Position numbers and translations under genes: made by a program | Part shown: positions 45,270 through 54,060 of the stretch, in pieces | Layout: each line of letters starts with the position of its first letter | Position numbering within the stretch: position 1 is the stretch's first letter | Notes under the pieces: generated by a model | Seen by the model: the letters and a program-made list of their open reading frames with translations, nothing else | Told to the model about the DNA's origin: nothing | Database searches by the model: none | Source: Scatomorpha stercorigallinarum | GTDB taxonomy: Bacteria; Bacillota; Clostridia; Oscillospirales; Oscillospiraceae | Length of the DNA: 64,000 nucleotides | Assembly: GCA_944387865.1 (NCBI GenBank) | Contig: CALXGN010000008.1 | Location: forward strand, 1 to 64,000 | Reading direction: 5' to 3'

Positions 45270-45302
45270 AATGCGGCCCCGGGAAAACCCGTTGGCCGCA
45301 TT
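45270..45302 (+). terminator. Hairpin upstream of the solute-binding protein gene
   Basis: AATGCGGCC pairs with GGCCGCATT, with inner GGG/CCC around AAAA. It lies directly before the ribosome site of the next gene and may be the terminator of the lost gene upstream, or a leader element. Confidence 0.55.
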
Positions 45303-45319
45303 TCTATAAGGAGGATAAC

Positions 45320-46633
45320 GTGAAAAAATATATAGCTGTACTTCTTCTGCTTTGCATACTGCTCAGCGCCTGCGGCGCTGAGCCTTCAGAGATTTCTGAA
45401 ACGACGGTTGCACCTGATGATGAAAGGACAAGCGTGACTTTAGCTGTGTTTGGCCGCGGATATGAAGAGCTTACCACCGCTGCTGCACGGTTCAACTATA
45501 CGGACAACGCTTCTGACTTTAGAATAGATGTAGTTGATTACAGCGATGGAGGCATAAGTATGGACCAGGCTCTATTGCGACTGAACTCGGAGATAGGCGC
45601 GGGAAACGGTCCTGACATGATAGCCTTTGCAGACAAAAGTAGTCAAGCAAATAATGTAATGGGAATTACACATCTCTCGTACATGTCACGAGGTTGGCTT
45701 GTGGATATGGGCAAATATTTGGCCGAAGACGACGAACTGTCATATGATGATTTAGTAAATGTTGATGCTCTTAACGAGTTTGATGGGATCTATATTCTCG
45801 GAAACGGGTTCAAAATACTTACAGCAATGGCGCTAAGCGAAAGGTTTGGCGAGCGTACAAGCTGGACGATACAGGAGTATTTGGATATTGAAGCATCGCT
45901 TGAACCCTGGCAGTCCATGTGCTATTATATGAATGACCACTATTTTTTGGAGAATATAGGAGGCCGGTATTCCCGGCATGCAATCAATTGGAAAGAGGGC
46001 ACCTGTGATTTTAACAACAGCGAGTTTATAGAAATATTAGAAGCCGCAGGCAGGGTAAAGGACGATAATACTGAAGAATTTGAAACGTTGGAATCGTTTA
46101 CAACAGCATGGCAGAGGATCGGCGCGGGCCAGTTGATCGTCGGTGCTGCATACATTTCAAATCCCTCGTCAATCAAAGAAGACGAAGCGTTTTCAGAGAG
46201 TAAAATCGCTTATATTGGCTGGCCGACACCTGACGGAAGCTGTGGGTCGGACTTTGAACTCATGGGCCCGGTTGGTATATGTACAAATAGTGAACACAAA
46301 GACGCCTGCTGGGAGTTTATAAAATACTATGTCAAAAACCCGGAACTGAGTTTGCAAATGCGGTACTTGCCTCTGTATAGGCCGAAGCTTGCCGCAACAG
46401 TCAGTTTGTACCGCACTGATGAATTCAAAGGTGTAAAAATAGAGAACAAACAGGATGTCCTTGATTTGTATGAGATCATAGAGCTACCGGAACACATGGC
46501 TGTTTATGATGAAACGGTGGTTGACATAATCATAGAAGAAGCAGAAGAATACTTCGCCGGCAACCGCACGGCCGAGGAGGCCGCGGCGCGCGTGCAGGAG
46601 CGCGTCAGCCTCTACGTTGCCGAACAGAGCTGA
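45320..46633 (+). CDS. Orphan ABC-type solute-binding lipoprotein
   Basis: A 437-residue extracellular solute-binding protein. The signal peptide ends in a lipobox LLSAC (Cys about residue 18), so it is lipid-anchored outside the membrane. The body resembles family 1 sugar-binding proteins (GAGNGPDMIAFADK, AAYISNPS, KDACWEFIKYYVKNPE). The GTG start follows AAGGAGG. No permease or ATPase lies nearby. The first 1.2 kb is much AT-richer than the surroundings, whereas the last 30 codons (from about 46545) are host-like and GC-rich, which suggests a recombinant gene. Ligand unknown. Confidence 0.85.
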   Translation: MKKYIAVLLLLCILLSACGAEPSEISETTVAPDDERTSVTLAVFGRGYEELTTAAARFNYTDNASDFRIDVVDYSDGGISMDQALLRLNSEIGAGNGPDMIAFADKSSQANNVMGITHLSYMSRGWLVDMGKYLAEDDELSYDDLVNVDALNEFDGIYILGNGFKILTAMALSERFGERTSWTIQEYLDIEASLEPWQSMCYYMNDHYFLENIGGRYSRHAINWKEGTCDFNNSEFIEILEAAGRVKDDNTEEFETLESFTTAWQRIGAGQLIVGAAYISNPSSIKEDEAFSESKIAYIGWPTPDGSCGSDFELMGPVGICTNSEHKDACWEFIKYYVKNPELSLQMRYLPLYRPKLAATVSLYRTDEFKGVKIENKQDVLDLYEIIELPEHMAVYDETVVDIIIEEAEEYFAGNRTAEEAAARVQERVSLYVAEQS

Positions 46634-46661
46634 AAAAAGCGCCCGCGTGTGCGGGCGCTTT
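46633..46661. terminator. Bidirectional terminator
   Basis: AAAGCGCCCGC/GCGGGCGCTTT around GTGT. On the minus strand six T's follow, so it ends the DUF3048 gene well and the solute-binding gene less well. Confidence 0.85.
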
Positions 46662-46666
46662 CTCTT

Positions 46667-47776
46667 TCACTGGGCACTGTCCTGCGTGAAGGAGACGGAG
46701 CTGTAGGGCGCGATGACGGCGATGTAGCTGTTGCCAACGCCGAAGTCGAGCGGCGTGCCGTCCGCAAGCGTGTATTTGAAGGGGGAGGTGTTGTCCGCGC
46801 GCGACCACTTGATGGGCACGTACTTGCCGCCGCAGGCGAAATAGCCCTCGCCCTCGCCCGTGGTGCGCACGGCCAGGCGGCCAACGCTGTCCAGCACGGA
46901 CATGGAGGTGTTCATCACCAGCAGGTTGGTGAAGCTCATCTGCTCGCCGGTGCCGGCGTCGATGTATTCCTCGTCGTACTGCCAGGCGAGGTATTTGCCG
47001 CTCTCCGCGTCGTACTCAAAAACGGTGGATTTGTAGCTGTTGAATGTCACTTTCAGATATTCCGCCGTCTCCGTACACTGTCCGGCGGCGTCCTCGGAGA
47101 AAGTGAGGCCGTAGTCATACGCCCCGCCCTCGTGCTCAAGGGGGAAGCCCTGATCCTGTGCGGCCTGCACGAGCGCCGGGCCTTCGGAGAACATGCTGTG
47201 CTCAAGGCCGTATTTCATGCGGTCAGGGTCGCGGTAGAACGCGCCTTCCGTATAGGTGCCGAGCACGCCGTCCAGGTGATCGACGTTGTAGCCGGACATC
47301 TCCGTGTAGCTCTCCTCGCTGCCTCCGGCGTGGATGACGATGGCGTCGTAGGAGATGCCGACATCGGCGTAATACGGACGTATGCTGCGCAGGCTGCCTA
47401 TCTTTTCCACATCGGAGATGTCGGTGAAGATGGCCATCATGCGCGTCACGCCGCCTTCGGCGGGTATCTCATATATGATCTCGGCGTTGGAGACGCCGCA
47501 TTGGGGCAGGGCCTGCTCGATGTTGTTTATCATGATGGCCCAGGGGCGCACGGCGCTGATGTCCTCATCTATGCCCTCGCCGCTGAGCGGGTCCGTGTAG
47601 GGCGGGGGAGTGGGCGTTGGCTCCGGGGTGGGAGTGGGCTCCGGGGTGGACGGCGTGGACGGCAGAGGCTCGCGAGTGGGGCTGGGCGTGGGCACCAGGT
47701 CCTCGATGTCCGCGCCGCAGGCGGCGAGGCCCAGCAGCAGCGCGGCGGCCAACAATATTGACAGTGTCCGTTTCAT
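46667..47776 (-). CDS. DUF3048-domain lipoprotein (YerB-like)
   Basis: A 369-residue exported protein. The signal peptide has a lipobox LAAC (Cys about 20), followed by a Pro/Thr-rich spacer with TPEPTPTPEP repeats (about 30-60). The DUF3048 N domain (about 78-215: PWAIMINNIEQALPQCGVSN, GGVTRMMAIFTD, GSLRSIRPYY) and C domain follow. The family is related to Bacillus YerB; its role is unknown but it is outside the cell. It is a single-gene unit ending at a strong terminator. Confidence 0.9.
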   Translation of the reverse strand: MKRTLSILLAAALLLGLAACGADIEDLVPTPSPTREPLPSTPSTPEPTPTPEPTPTPPPYTDPLSGEGIDEDISAVRPWAIMINNIEQALPQCGVSNAEIIYEIPAEGGVTRMMAIFTDISDVEKIGSLRSIRPYYADVGISYDAIVIHAGGSEESYTEMSGYNVDHLDGVLGTYTEGAFYRDPDRMKYGLEHSMFSEGPALVQAAQDQGFPLEHEGGAYDYGLTFSEDAAGQCTETAEYLKVTFNSYKSTVFEYDAESGKYLAWQYDEEYIDAGTGEQMSFTNLLVMNTSMSVLDSVGRLAVRTTGEGEGYFACGGKYVPIKWSRADNTSPFKYTLADGTPLDFGVGNSYIAVIAPYSSVSFTQDSAQ

Positions 47777-47834
47777 ATCAATACCTCACAGCTGTCTGTA
47801 GTCTGTTTATGTATGATACCTCACCGCCAGGCAG

Positions 47835-47863
47835 TTGTCAAATCCGGCGGACGGTGGTAAAAT
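47835..47863 (+). promoter_or_regulatory. Sigma-A promoter of the YwlG-family gene
   Basis: TTGTCA (47835-47840), 17-base spacer, TAAAAT (47858-47863), 28 bases before the start codon. Confidence 0.75.
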
Positions 47864-47890
47864 ATATTTACAGAAAAGGAGGCGCTTTTC

Positions 47891-48439
47891 ATGTACGAAG
47901 AGATCAGGGAACAGGCCGCATCGGCGATGCGCGAGCTGCTGGAGACGGCGAACGTCCCGCGCGGCGGATTGGTGGTCGTTGGCTGTTCGTCGAGCGAGAT
48001 AATGGGCGCCAGGATCGGCAAGGGCAGCACGCCGGAGGCCGCTGAGGCCGTGCTGGAGGGCATAATGCCGCTTTTGCAGGAGCGTGGGCTCTATCTGGCT
48101 GCGCAGTGCTGCGAGCATCTCAACCGCGCCCTCATAGTGGAGCGCGAGGCGGCGGAGAAATTTGGCTACGACCCTGTCTGCGTTATACCTCAGCCCAAGG
48201 CCGGCGGCTCCTTTGCCACCGCGGCATGGAGGCACATGGCGGACCCGGTGGCGGTGGAGCACGTGCGCGCGCACGCGGGGCTCGATATTGGCTGCACGCT
48301 TATCGGCATGCACCTGCGCGATGTGGCCGTGCCGCTGCGTCTGGGCGTCAAGCACGTGGGCGAGGCGGCGGTAAACGCCGCAAGGACGCGGCCGAAGCTC
48401 ATCGGCGGAGTTCGCGCCGTGTATCCCGAAAAGGTGTGA
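47891..48439 (+). CDS. YwlG/UPF0340 (DUF436) family protein
   Basis: A 182-residue member of the TIGR01440/YwlG family: GGLVVVGCSSSEIMGARIGK, CCEHLNRALIVE and GSFATAAWRHM are hallmarks. The function is not known. In many Firmicutes it lies near ribose-5-phosphate isomerase B or glyA; here it stands alone between two terminators. AAAAGGAGG precedes the ATG. Confidence 0.88.
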   Translation: MYEEIREQAASAMRELLETANVPRGGLVVVGCSSSEIMGARIGKGSTPEAAEAVLEGIMPLLQERGLYLAAQCCEHLNRALIVEREAAEKFGYDPVCVIPQPKAGGSFATAAWRHMADPVAVEHVRAHAGLDIGCTLIGMHLRDVAVPLRLGVKHVGEAAVNAARTRPKLIGGVRAVYPEKV

Positions 48440-48455
48440 CAACATTATATTAAGC

Positions 48456-48490
48456 AAAGGGCCGCCCCGGATACAGGGGCGGCCCTTTTT
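48456..48490 (+). terminator. Terminator after the YwlG-family gene
   Basis: AAAGGGCCGCCCC/GGGGCGGCCCTTT with a T-run; a clear intrinsic terminator. Confidence 0.92.
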
Positions 48491-48500
48491 CGGACAGGAT

Positions 48501-48531
48501 GGTAATAATCGCGCCCCGGACATCATATCGT
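48501..48531 (+). promoter_or_regulatory. Possible sigma-E promoter of spoIVA
   Basis: GGTAATAAT (48501-48509), 14 bases, then CATATCGT (48524-48531). Spacing and the CATA core match the mother-cell sigma-E pattern, and spoIVA is a sigma-E gene in Bacillus, but the match is partial. Confidence 0.4.
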
Positions 48532-48563
48532 CTATCAAGAGTTCAGGGGAAAGAGGGCGGAAC

Positions 48564-50039
48564 ATGAATACTTCCATATATCAGGATATGGCCGCGCGCA
48601 CCGGGGGAGACATCTACATCGGCCTTGTCGGCCCTGTGCGGACGGGCAAGTCCACATTTATCAAGCGCTTCATGGAGACGCTTGTCATCCCTAACATCGC
48701 CGACGCCTACGCCCGCGAGCGGGCCCGCGACGAGCTCCCGCAGTCCGGCTCAGGGCGCACGATCATGACGGCGGAGCCGAAATTTGTCCCCGAGGACGCC
48801 GCCAATGTGGAACTTGAGGGCGGCGTAGGCTTCTCCGTGCGGCTCATCGACTGTGTGGGCTACATGGTGCCCGGCGCGGCGGGGCAGATGGAGGAGGGCC
48901 AGGAGCGGATGGTCACCACGCCCTGGTTTGACCACGAGGTCAGCCTCTCAGAGGCCGCGGAGGAGGGCACGCGGCGGGTCATCAACGACCACTCCACGCT
49001 GGGCATCGTGATGACGACGGACGGCAGCATCTGCGGCATACCGCGCGAGAACTATGTGGAGGCCGAGGAGCGCGTGATAGGCGAACTGCGCGCCATCGGC
49101 AAGCCCTTTGTACTGCTGCTGAACTGCGCCGCGCCGCAGAGCGAGGAGGCGCAGGAGCTGAGAGCGGAGCTGTCGGAGAAATACGGCGTCACCTGCCTGG
49201 CAGTCTCCTGCCTGGAGCTCGGGCAGAAAGACATAGAAGAGATATTGAAGTTCGCGCTCTATGAGTTCCCGATCGCGGAGCTGGGCATCTACCTCCCGCC
49301 GTGGCTGGACGCCCTGCCGCAGGACGCGCCGCTGAAAACAGGGCTCTACGAGGGCATCGCCTCCGCCTCGGCGGATATGGCCCGCGTGCGCGACGCCTTC
49401 AGCATCATGGATGCGCTCGCCGGGCGCGAGGATGTGTCGGCCTCCGGGGTCAAGCGCGTGGATATGGCCACCGGCCAGGTGACGGCCGAGCTCGACATGC
49501 CGCGCAGCCTCTACTACAAGACCATCAGCGAACAGAGCGGCTTCGACATCGCCGACGACGGCGACCTGATGACGCTGCTGACGCACATGAGGGAGATAAA
49601 GACCGACTATGACCACATAAGTGACGCGCTCAGGAGCGTGCGGGAGACCGGATACGGCGTGGTGATGCCGCTGCCGGGGGAGCTGCGGCTGGAGGAGCCG
49701 CAGATCGTGCGCACCGGCGGCCGCTACAGCGTCAGGCTGAAGGCCAGCGCGCCGAGCATACATATGATGATGACAAATATCGAGACGGAGGTCACGCCCG
49801 CGCTCGGCGGGGAGAAGGCCAGCGAGGAGATCATGGGCTTCCTGCTGCAGGGCTTCGACGGCGATGTGAGCCGCATCTGGGAATCGAACATCTTTGGCAA
49901 GTCGCTCTACGACATAGCTGAGGAGGGGCTGGAATCTAAGATAAAGCGTGTGCCAGCGCCCGTGCGCAACAAACTGCGCAACACCATGCAGCGCATCGTC
50001 AACGAGGGCAGCGGAAGCCTGATATGTATAGTATTTTAG
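48564..50039 (+). CDS. spoIVA: Stage IV sporulation protein A (coat morphogenetic ATPase)
   Basis: SpoIVA polymerises on the forespore surface, using ATP, to form the base layer of the spore coat. The 491 residues carry the Walker A GLVGPVRTGKSTFIKRF (about 20-36), the FSVRLIDCVGYMVPGA segment and a long C-terminal domain ending GSGSLICIVF, the conserved tail. Its presence shows that the organism belongs to an endospore-forming lineage. It is a single-gene unit with a possible sigma-E promoter and a terminator. Confidence 0.97.
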   Translation: MNTSIYQDMAARTGGDIYIGLVGPVRTGKSTFIKRFMETLVIPNIADAYARERARDELPQSGSGRTIMTAEPKFVPEDAANVELEGGVGFSVRLIDCVGYMVPGAAGQMEEGQERMVTTPWFDHEVSLSEAAEEGTRRVINDHSTLGIVMTTDGSICGIPRENYVEAEERVIGELRAIGKPFVLLLNCAAPQSEEAQELRAELSEKYGVTCLAVSCLELGQKDIEEILKFALYEFPIAELGIYLPPWLDALPQDAPLKTGLYEGIASASADMARVRDAFSIMDALAGREDVSASGVKRVDMATGQVTAELDMPRSLYYKTISEQSGFDIADDGDLMTLLTHMREIKTDYDHISDALRSVRETGYGVVMPLPGELRLEEPQIVRTGGRYSVRLKASAPSIHMMMTNIETEVTPALGGEKASEEIMGFLLQGFDGDVSRIWESNIFGKSLYDIAEEGLESKIKRVPAPVRNKLRNTMQRIVNEGSGSLICIVF

Positions 50040-50040
50040 C

Positions 50041-50068
50041 AAAAGGGCCGCCCAGGGCGGCCCTTTTA
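50041..50068. terminator. Bidirectional terminator between spoIVA and vanT
   Basis: AAAAGGGCCGCCC/GGGCGGCCCTTTT lies two bases after the spoIVA stop and six bases from the vanT stop on the other strand. Confidence 0.85.
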
Positions 50069-50074
50069 TATGCT

Positions 50075-52171
50075 TCAGCGCCACACTCGCGGCAGGCGCG
50101 GGCCGAGGCGGCTGAAAAGCTCATTGGTGATGGTGCCGCAGGCGGCGGCGAGCTCTTCGGCGCGTATTTCAGCGCCCCCATCGCGGCCGATGAAGGTGAC
50201 GATATCGCCGGGGCGCACAGCGCCGCAGTCCGTGACGTCGAGCAGCAGCTGGTCCATGCAGACACGGCCTGCAACGGGGGCTTTTTGGCCGTTTATGAGG
50301 GCATAGGCGCCGTCCTGCGCGCGGAAAATACCGTCCGCATAGCCGACCGGCACGGCCGCGAGCACAGTGGGCCGCTGTGCGTGGAAAGCCAGGTCATAGC
50401 CCGCGCCATCGCCGGCGGGCACCTCGCGCACCTCTGTCACCCGCGCGCGCAGGCTGAGGACACTTTGCAGGCCGGGCCAGCGGTCGGCGCGGTCCGCGTC
50501 CGCGCTTTTCACGCCGCAGAGGGCGATGCCGGCGCGGACAAGCGTGCAGCGTTCATCAGGATAGTTGAGAAAACCGTAGCTGCTCTGCGTGTGCACCTCG
50601 CCGGTGTCCCGCCCGCGGGCCCTGAGCGCCTCCACGACGGCGAAAAAGCGCTGCGACTGCTCCACTGTAAACTTCCCGGCCTCGGGCAGGGCGCTGTCGG
50701 CGGAGGAAAAATGCGTGAACATGCCGGTAACGCGCAGGTATGGCAGGTCATAGACGCTGTCAATGCCGTCAAGATCCTGCCAGGGGAGGCCGAGGCGGTG
50801 CATCCCGGTGTCCACTTTTATGTGTACGTCTATCCGGCAGCGGCGGGCGGAGAGAGCGCGCGCATGCTCAAGGGATACGACCGCCTGCGTCAGGCGGTAG
50901 CGACGGAGCACGGCAATGTCGCAAGCGGGGGTGCGGCCCAGGATCAGTATCGTGCCGCGCGCGCCGCAGCGGCGAAGCTGCGCCCCCTCGGCGGCCGTGG
51001 CGACGGCCCAGTCGCGTACGCCTTCCGCTTGCAGCGCGGCGACGGCCTGCTGCGCGCCGAGGCCGTAGGCGTTGGATTTCAATACGGCCATCAGCCGCTG
51101 ACCGGGCGGCATAAGCGACATCAGCGCGCGGGCGTTCCGGCGGTAGGCGTCGGCGTCCACCTCCACCCAGGCGCGGGAATCCGGCCGGCATTTGGCGGCA
51201 AAACGGCGGACAAACAGCAGCAAAGCGGTGGATATCAGGCATGTCGCAGCACAAACGGCAAGGTAGTGGCCGAGGCTGTTCTCCACGAGCAGCTCCCACA
51301 GCCCGAGGATGCGTGCCGAGCCGCGCACGGCGATTATCACGGCCGGGTGCAGGACATATATGAGCAGGGAAAAATCAGCAGCCCAGCGCGGGCAATTCCC
51401 ACGCACAGAGGCGAGGAGCGCAAAGAGGAAATACATCACGAACGGCAGCATAAGGTACATGCTGTCGTGCTTTTGCCAGCCAAGGCTGCGCAGGACGAGG
51501 CCCTCGGCTATCAGCAGCGTGCCGGTGATGGCGAGCGCGGCGGCGCAGACAGAGCGGCGCGGGGGCTTGGCAGTGCGCAGGCCGTGCCCCAGCAGCATGA
51601 ACAGCGGGGCGAAGAAAAGCCCGCTGCGCGTGTAGCCGGTGACGGCGATGACGGCGTCCAGCGCCGCACGCATGGCCGGTACGCCGGCGGCGAGGCCGTA
51701 ATAGCTGTCACCCAGGAGGCCGAAGGCGTAAAGCGCCGCGGCGGCGGCAAAGGCCCCGCGCTGCCCGAGCTTTTCAAGCAGGAAGGAGGAGAGCGCCGCG
51801 CCGAGGATGGCGGCGGGGAGATACCAGAGGTGGTAAAAGGTACCTTCAAAGAAGAGCTGCGTAAAAAGTCCTCCCAGCGTGAGCTCTTTCAGGCGCCCGG
51901 CATAGACGTTTATGGGCAGGTACAGGGCGATGCAGGCGAGGTAGATGATGGAGCTCTTTTTTAGGAAGGCGCGGGTGCGGCGCGCATCGCCAAGGACGAA
52001 AAAGCCGCTGGCCATGAAAAAGAACGGCACCGCCGTGCGGGCGATCTCGCGCGTGAGTATGAAATCTGCCGTGGCGCTGTAGGAGGCGAGGGGCGAGGTG
52101 TGTATGGCCACAACGAGCAGCGCGGCGGCGATGCGGAAGAGGTCTATGCCCCGGTAGCTGCGCGCGCTCAT
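50075..52171 (-). CDS. vanT: Membrane serine racemase VanT
   Basis: VanT supplies D-serine for the altered peptidoglycan end. The 698 residues have the two-part VanT plan: an N-terminal acyltransferase-like membrane domain of about ten helices (IDLFRIAAALLVVAIHTSP near residue 9) and a C-terminal alanine-racemase-type PLP domain from about 330, with the PLP lysine in LKSNAYGLG, HTQSSYGFLNYPD, PVGYADGI and GRVCMDQLLLDVT. The ATG at 52171 overlaps the vanXY stop (ATGA) behind GGAGG. It is the last gene of the van operon. Activity on Ser versus Ala needs assay. Confidence 0.92.
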   Translation of the reverse strand: MSARSYRGIDLFRIAAALLVVAIHTSPLASYSATADFILTREIARTAVPFFFMASGFFVLGDARRTRAFLKKSSIIYLACIALYLPINVYAGRLKELTLGGLFTQLFFEGTFYHLWYLPAAILGAALSSFLLEKLGQRGAFAAAAALYAFGLLGDSYYGLAAGVPAMRAALDAVIAVTGYTRSGLFFAPLFMLLGHGLRTAKPPRRSVCAAALAITGTLLIAEGLVLRSLGWQKHDSMYLMLPFVMYFLFALLASVRGNCPRWAADFSLLIYVLHPAVIIAVRGSARILGLWELLVENSLGHYLAVCAATCLISTALLLFVRRFAAKCRPDSRAWVEVDADAYRRNARALMSLMPPGQRLMAVLKSNAYGLGAQQAVAALQAEGVRDWAVATAAEGAQLRRCGARGTILILGRTPACDIAVLRRYRLTQAVVSLEHARALSARRCRIDVHIKVDTGMHRLGLPWQDLDGIDSVYDLPYLRVTGMFTHFSSADSALPEAGKFTVEQSQRFFAVVEALRARGRDTGEVHTQSSYGFLNYPDERCTLVRAGIALCGVKSADADRADRWPGLQSVLSLRARVTEVREVPAGDGAGYDLAFHAQRPTVLAAVPVGYADGIFRAQDGAYALINGQKAPVAGRVCMDQLLLDVTDCGAVRPGDIVTFIGRDGGAEIRAEELAAACGTITNELFSRLGPRLPRVWR

Positions 52172-52887
52172 GCCGGCAGCCTCCATAGCGTGAGGATGTA
52201 GCCGTCCACATTGTTGCCGGAGACCTGGCAGGGCGCGCGGTGCTCCTGCGGCGTGTAGCTGCGGGAGAAGCCCACGAAGGCGTCGTATCCTCCGCCGGCG
52301 GCGCTGAGCAGCCGCCCGGGATAGGGATAGCCGTGCAGGAGCTCGACATATTCCTCCAGCGTGAGGCCCATGTCGCGCATCAATCGCGCGTGCGGGCGGC
52401 CGACATAGCGGAAATGCCAGGGCTCGGCGGCAATGCCCGTTATTTTTTCCTTGCCCGCCGGATAGCGCTCGATGAAGCCGTAGTCGGCGGCGATGGCGCG
52501 GAAGCGGCCGCAGATGCCGTCATAGGGAAAGTCGGGGCGGATGAAGTCGATGCTGTTCGAGCGCAGGGCCAGGTCTATGGCGAGGCCCGTCTGGTGCTCG
52601 CTGCAGCCGGGTATGGCCACGTATTTGCGCGTGAAGTCCTCGCCGTTTTCGGCCATTGAATCGTCCCATATCTGCTGCTGCTCGGCGCGGGAGCGCCAGC
52701 CGCTGACGGGGACGATCTCGCCTACGGCGCCCAGGCGCTCCAGCGCGCCGGTGAGCATGGCGGAGGCGCGCGTCTCCAGCAGCACGCTGCTGCCGGGGGC
52801 GGCGGGGGCCAGCGGAGGCCGGCGGCCGTCGCGCAGCGGGTGCTCGGCGTTGACGAGGATGAGGCTGCCGCTGTAGATACCTGCCAT
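52168..52887 (-). CDS. vanXY: VanXY-type D,D-peptidase
   Basis: A zinc D,D-dipeptidase/carboxypeptidase that removes D-Ala-D-Ala ends so vancomycin has no target. The 239 residues show the VanY fold with zinc motif SEHQTGLAIDL (His and Asp) and catalytic EPWHFRYVG (Glu and His), plus SGWRSRAEQQQIWDD. There is no signal peptide, as in cytoplasmic VanXY. GGAGGT six bases before ATG 52887 sets the start; a GTG two codons upstream overlaps vanG. It is encoded between vanG and vanT as in vanG-type operons. Confidence 0.9.
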   Translation of the reverse strand: MAGIYSGSLILVNAEHPLRDGRRPPLAPAAPGSSVLLETRASAMLTGALERLGAVGEIVPVSGWRSRAEQQQIWDDSMAENGEDFTRKYVAIPGCSEHQTGLAIDLALRSNSIDFIRPDFPYDGICGRFRAIAADYGFIERYPAGKEKITGIAAEPWHFRYVGRPHARLMRDMGLTLEEYVELLHGYPYPGRLLSAAGGGYDAFVGFSRSYTPQEHRAPCQVSGNNVDGYILTLWRLPA

Positions 52888-52889
52888 GG

Positions 52890-53942
52890 TCACACCTCCA
52901 GCCCCAGGGCTATGAGGGCATCGACGAGCGCGGGGAAATCGTAGCCCACGCCGGACATCATCTTCGGGAAACGGCTGTGGGAGGTGAAGCCGGGGATGGT
53001 GTTCACCTCGTTGAAAACGATACGCTTGTCCGGCGTGAGGAACATGTCCACGCGGGCAAAGCCGCGGCAGCCGAGGGCGCGGTAAATGCGGCAGGCCGTC
53101 TCGCGCAGGCGCTGCTCGGTGGCGGCGTCAACGCGGGCGGGCATGTGTATTTTTGAGGTTTTGAGCGTGTATTTTTCCTCAAAGTCGAAATAACCGCCGG
53201 AGAGTTCGATCTCGTCCGCCCGGCCGGTCACCAGTTCGCTGTTGCCGATGACGGCGCAGCCGGCCTCGAAGCCGGGCACGGCCTCCTCCAGGAGCACGCT
53301 GTTGTCGTAGCGGAAAGCGTCCCTGACGGCGGCGCGCAGCTCAGACGGCGCCTCCACGCGGGTGACGCCGAAGGAGGAGCCGGCGCGCACGGGCTTGACG
53401 AAAAGCGGGTAGCCGACGCCCTCCGCCAGGGCGGCGAGCTCGGCGGATGTGGGCAGCTTTTCAAGCAGCACGGAGCGGGGGACGGCCACGCCAGCGAGCA
53501 TCACCAGCTTGTGCGCGCGGTCCTTATCCATGCAGAGGGCGGAGGCGAGCGTGCCGCAGCCTATGAGCGGGATACCGGCCACCTCGCAGAGGCCCTGTAC
53601 GGTGCCGTCCTCGCCGTTGCGTCCGTGCAGGACGGGGAAGGCGGCGTCCAGCCGCGTCGTGCGGACGCCGGAAAGGCGGAATTCCAGGATGCCGTGCTGG
53701 TCCCGGTCGGGGGAGATGACGGCGGGGATACATTTTGTGCGGTCGGCGCGCCAGGTGTTGGCCTCTATGTCGTCCGAGGAGCCATAAAAGCGGAACCACT
53801 CGCCGCCCTCGGTAATGCCGAGCTGGACGACCTCATACTTTTCGGTGTCGATATGCCTTATAACGGCGGCGGCCGAGGTGAGAGAGACCGTGTGCTCGGG
53901 CGAGCAGCCGCCGAAGATGACCGCGATGTTTTTCTTTTCCAT
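52890..53942 (-). CDS. vanG: VanG-type D-Ala--D-Ser ligase
   Basis: An ATP-grasp ligase that makes D-Ala-D-Ser in place of D-Ala-D-Ala. The 350 residues include IAVIFGGCSPEHTVSL, LHGRNGEDGTVQGL, KPVRAGSSFGVTRV and FNEVNTIPGFTSHSRFP. The omega loop reads FDFEEKYTLKTSKIHMP, the VanG-like form, unlike the YDYRNKY of the housekeeping Ddl at 16927. AGGAGGCAACACC places the start at 53942. The leader carries a long hairpin (53966-54022) and VanR-like repeats (54061-54083). Confidence 0.92.
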   Translation of the reverse strand: MEKKNIAVIFGGCSPEHTVSLTSAAAVIRHIDTEKYEVVQLGITEGGEWFRFYGSSDDIEANTWRADRTKCIPAVISPDRDQHGILEFRLSGVRTTRLDAAFPVLHGRNGEDGTVQGLCEVAGIPLIGCGTLASALCMDKDRAHKLVMLAGVAVPRSVLLEKLPTSAELAALAEGVGYPLFVKPVRAGSSFGVTRVEAPSELRAAVRDAFRYDNSVLLEEAVPGFEAGCAVIGNSELVTGRADEIELSGGYFDFEEKYTLKTSKIHMPARVDAATEQRLRETACRIYRALGCRGFARVDMFLTPDKRIVFNEVNTIPGFTSHSRFPKMMSGVGYDFPALVDALIALGLEV

Positions 53943-53965
53943 GGTGTTGCCTCCTGTATATGCGG

Positions 53966-54022
53966 AAAACTCCGCCCTTGTTCCTGACAGTGATATACTA
54001 TCAGGTGCAAAGGCGGAGTTTT
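53966..54022 (-). promoter_or_regulatory. Long hairpin in the vanG leader
   Basis: An 11-bp outer stem (53966-53976 with 54012-54022) encloses an inner CCTGA/TCAGG stem (53983-53987 with 54001-54005). It lies between the VanR-like repeats and the vanG ribosome site. Read toward vanG, the 3' arm ends in GTTTT, so it could act as an attenuator or protect the mRNA. Confidence 0.55.
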
Positions 54023-54060
54023 TGCGCGCGGGATGTACAAACACCGATGTTTCTATGACG

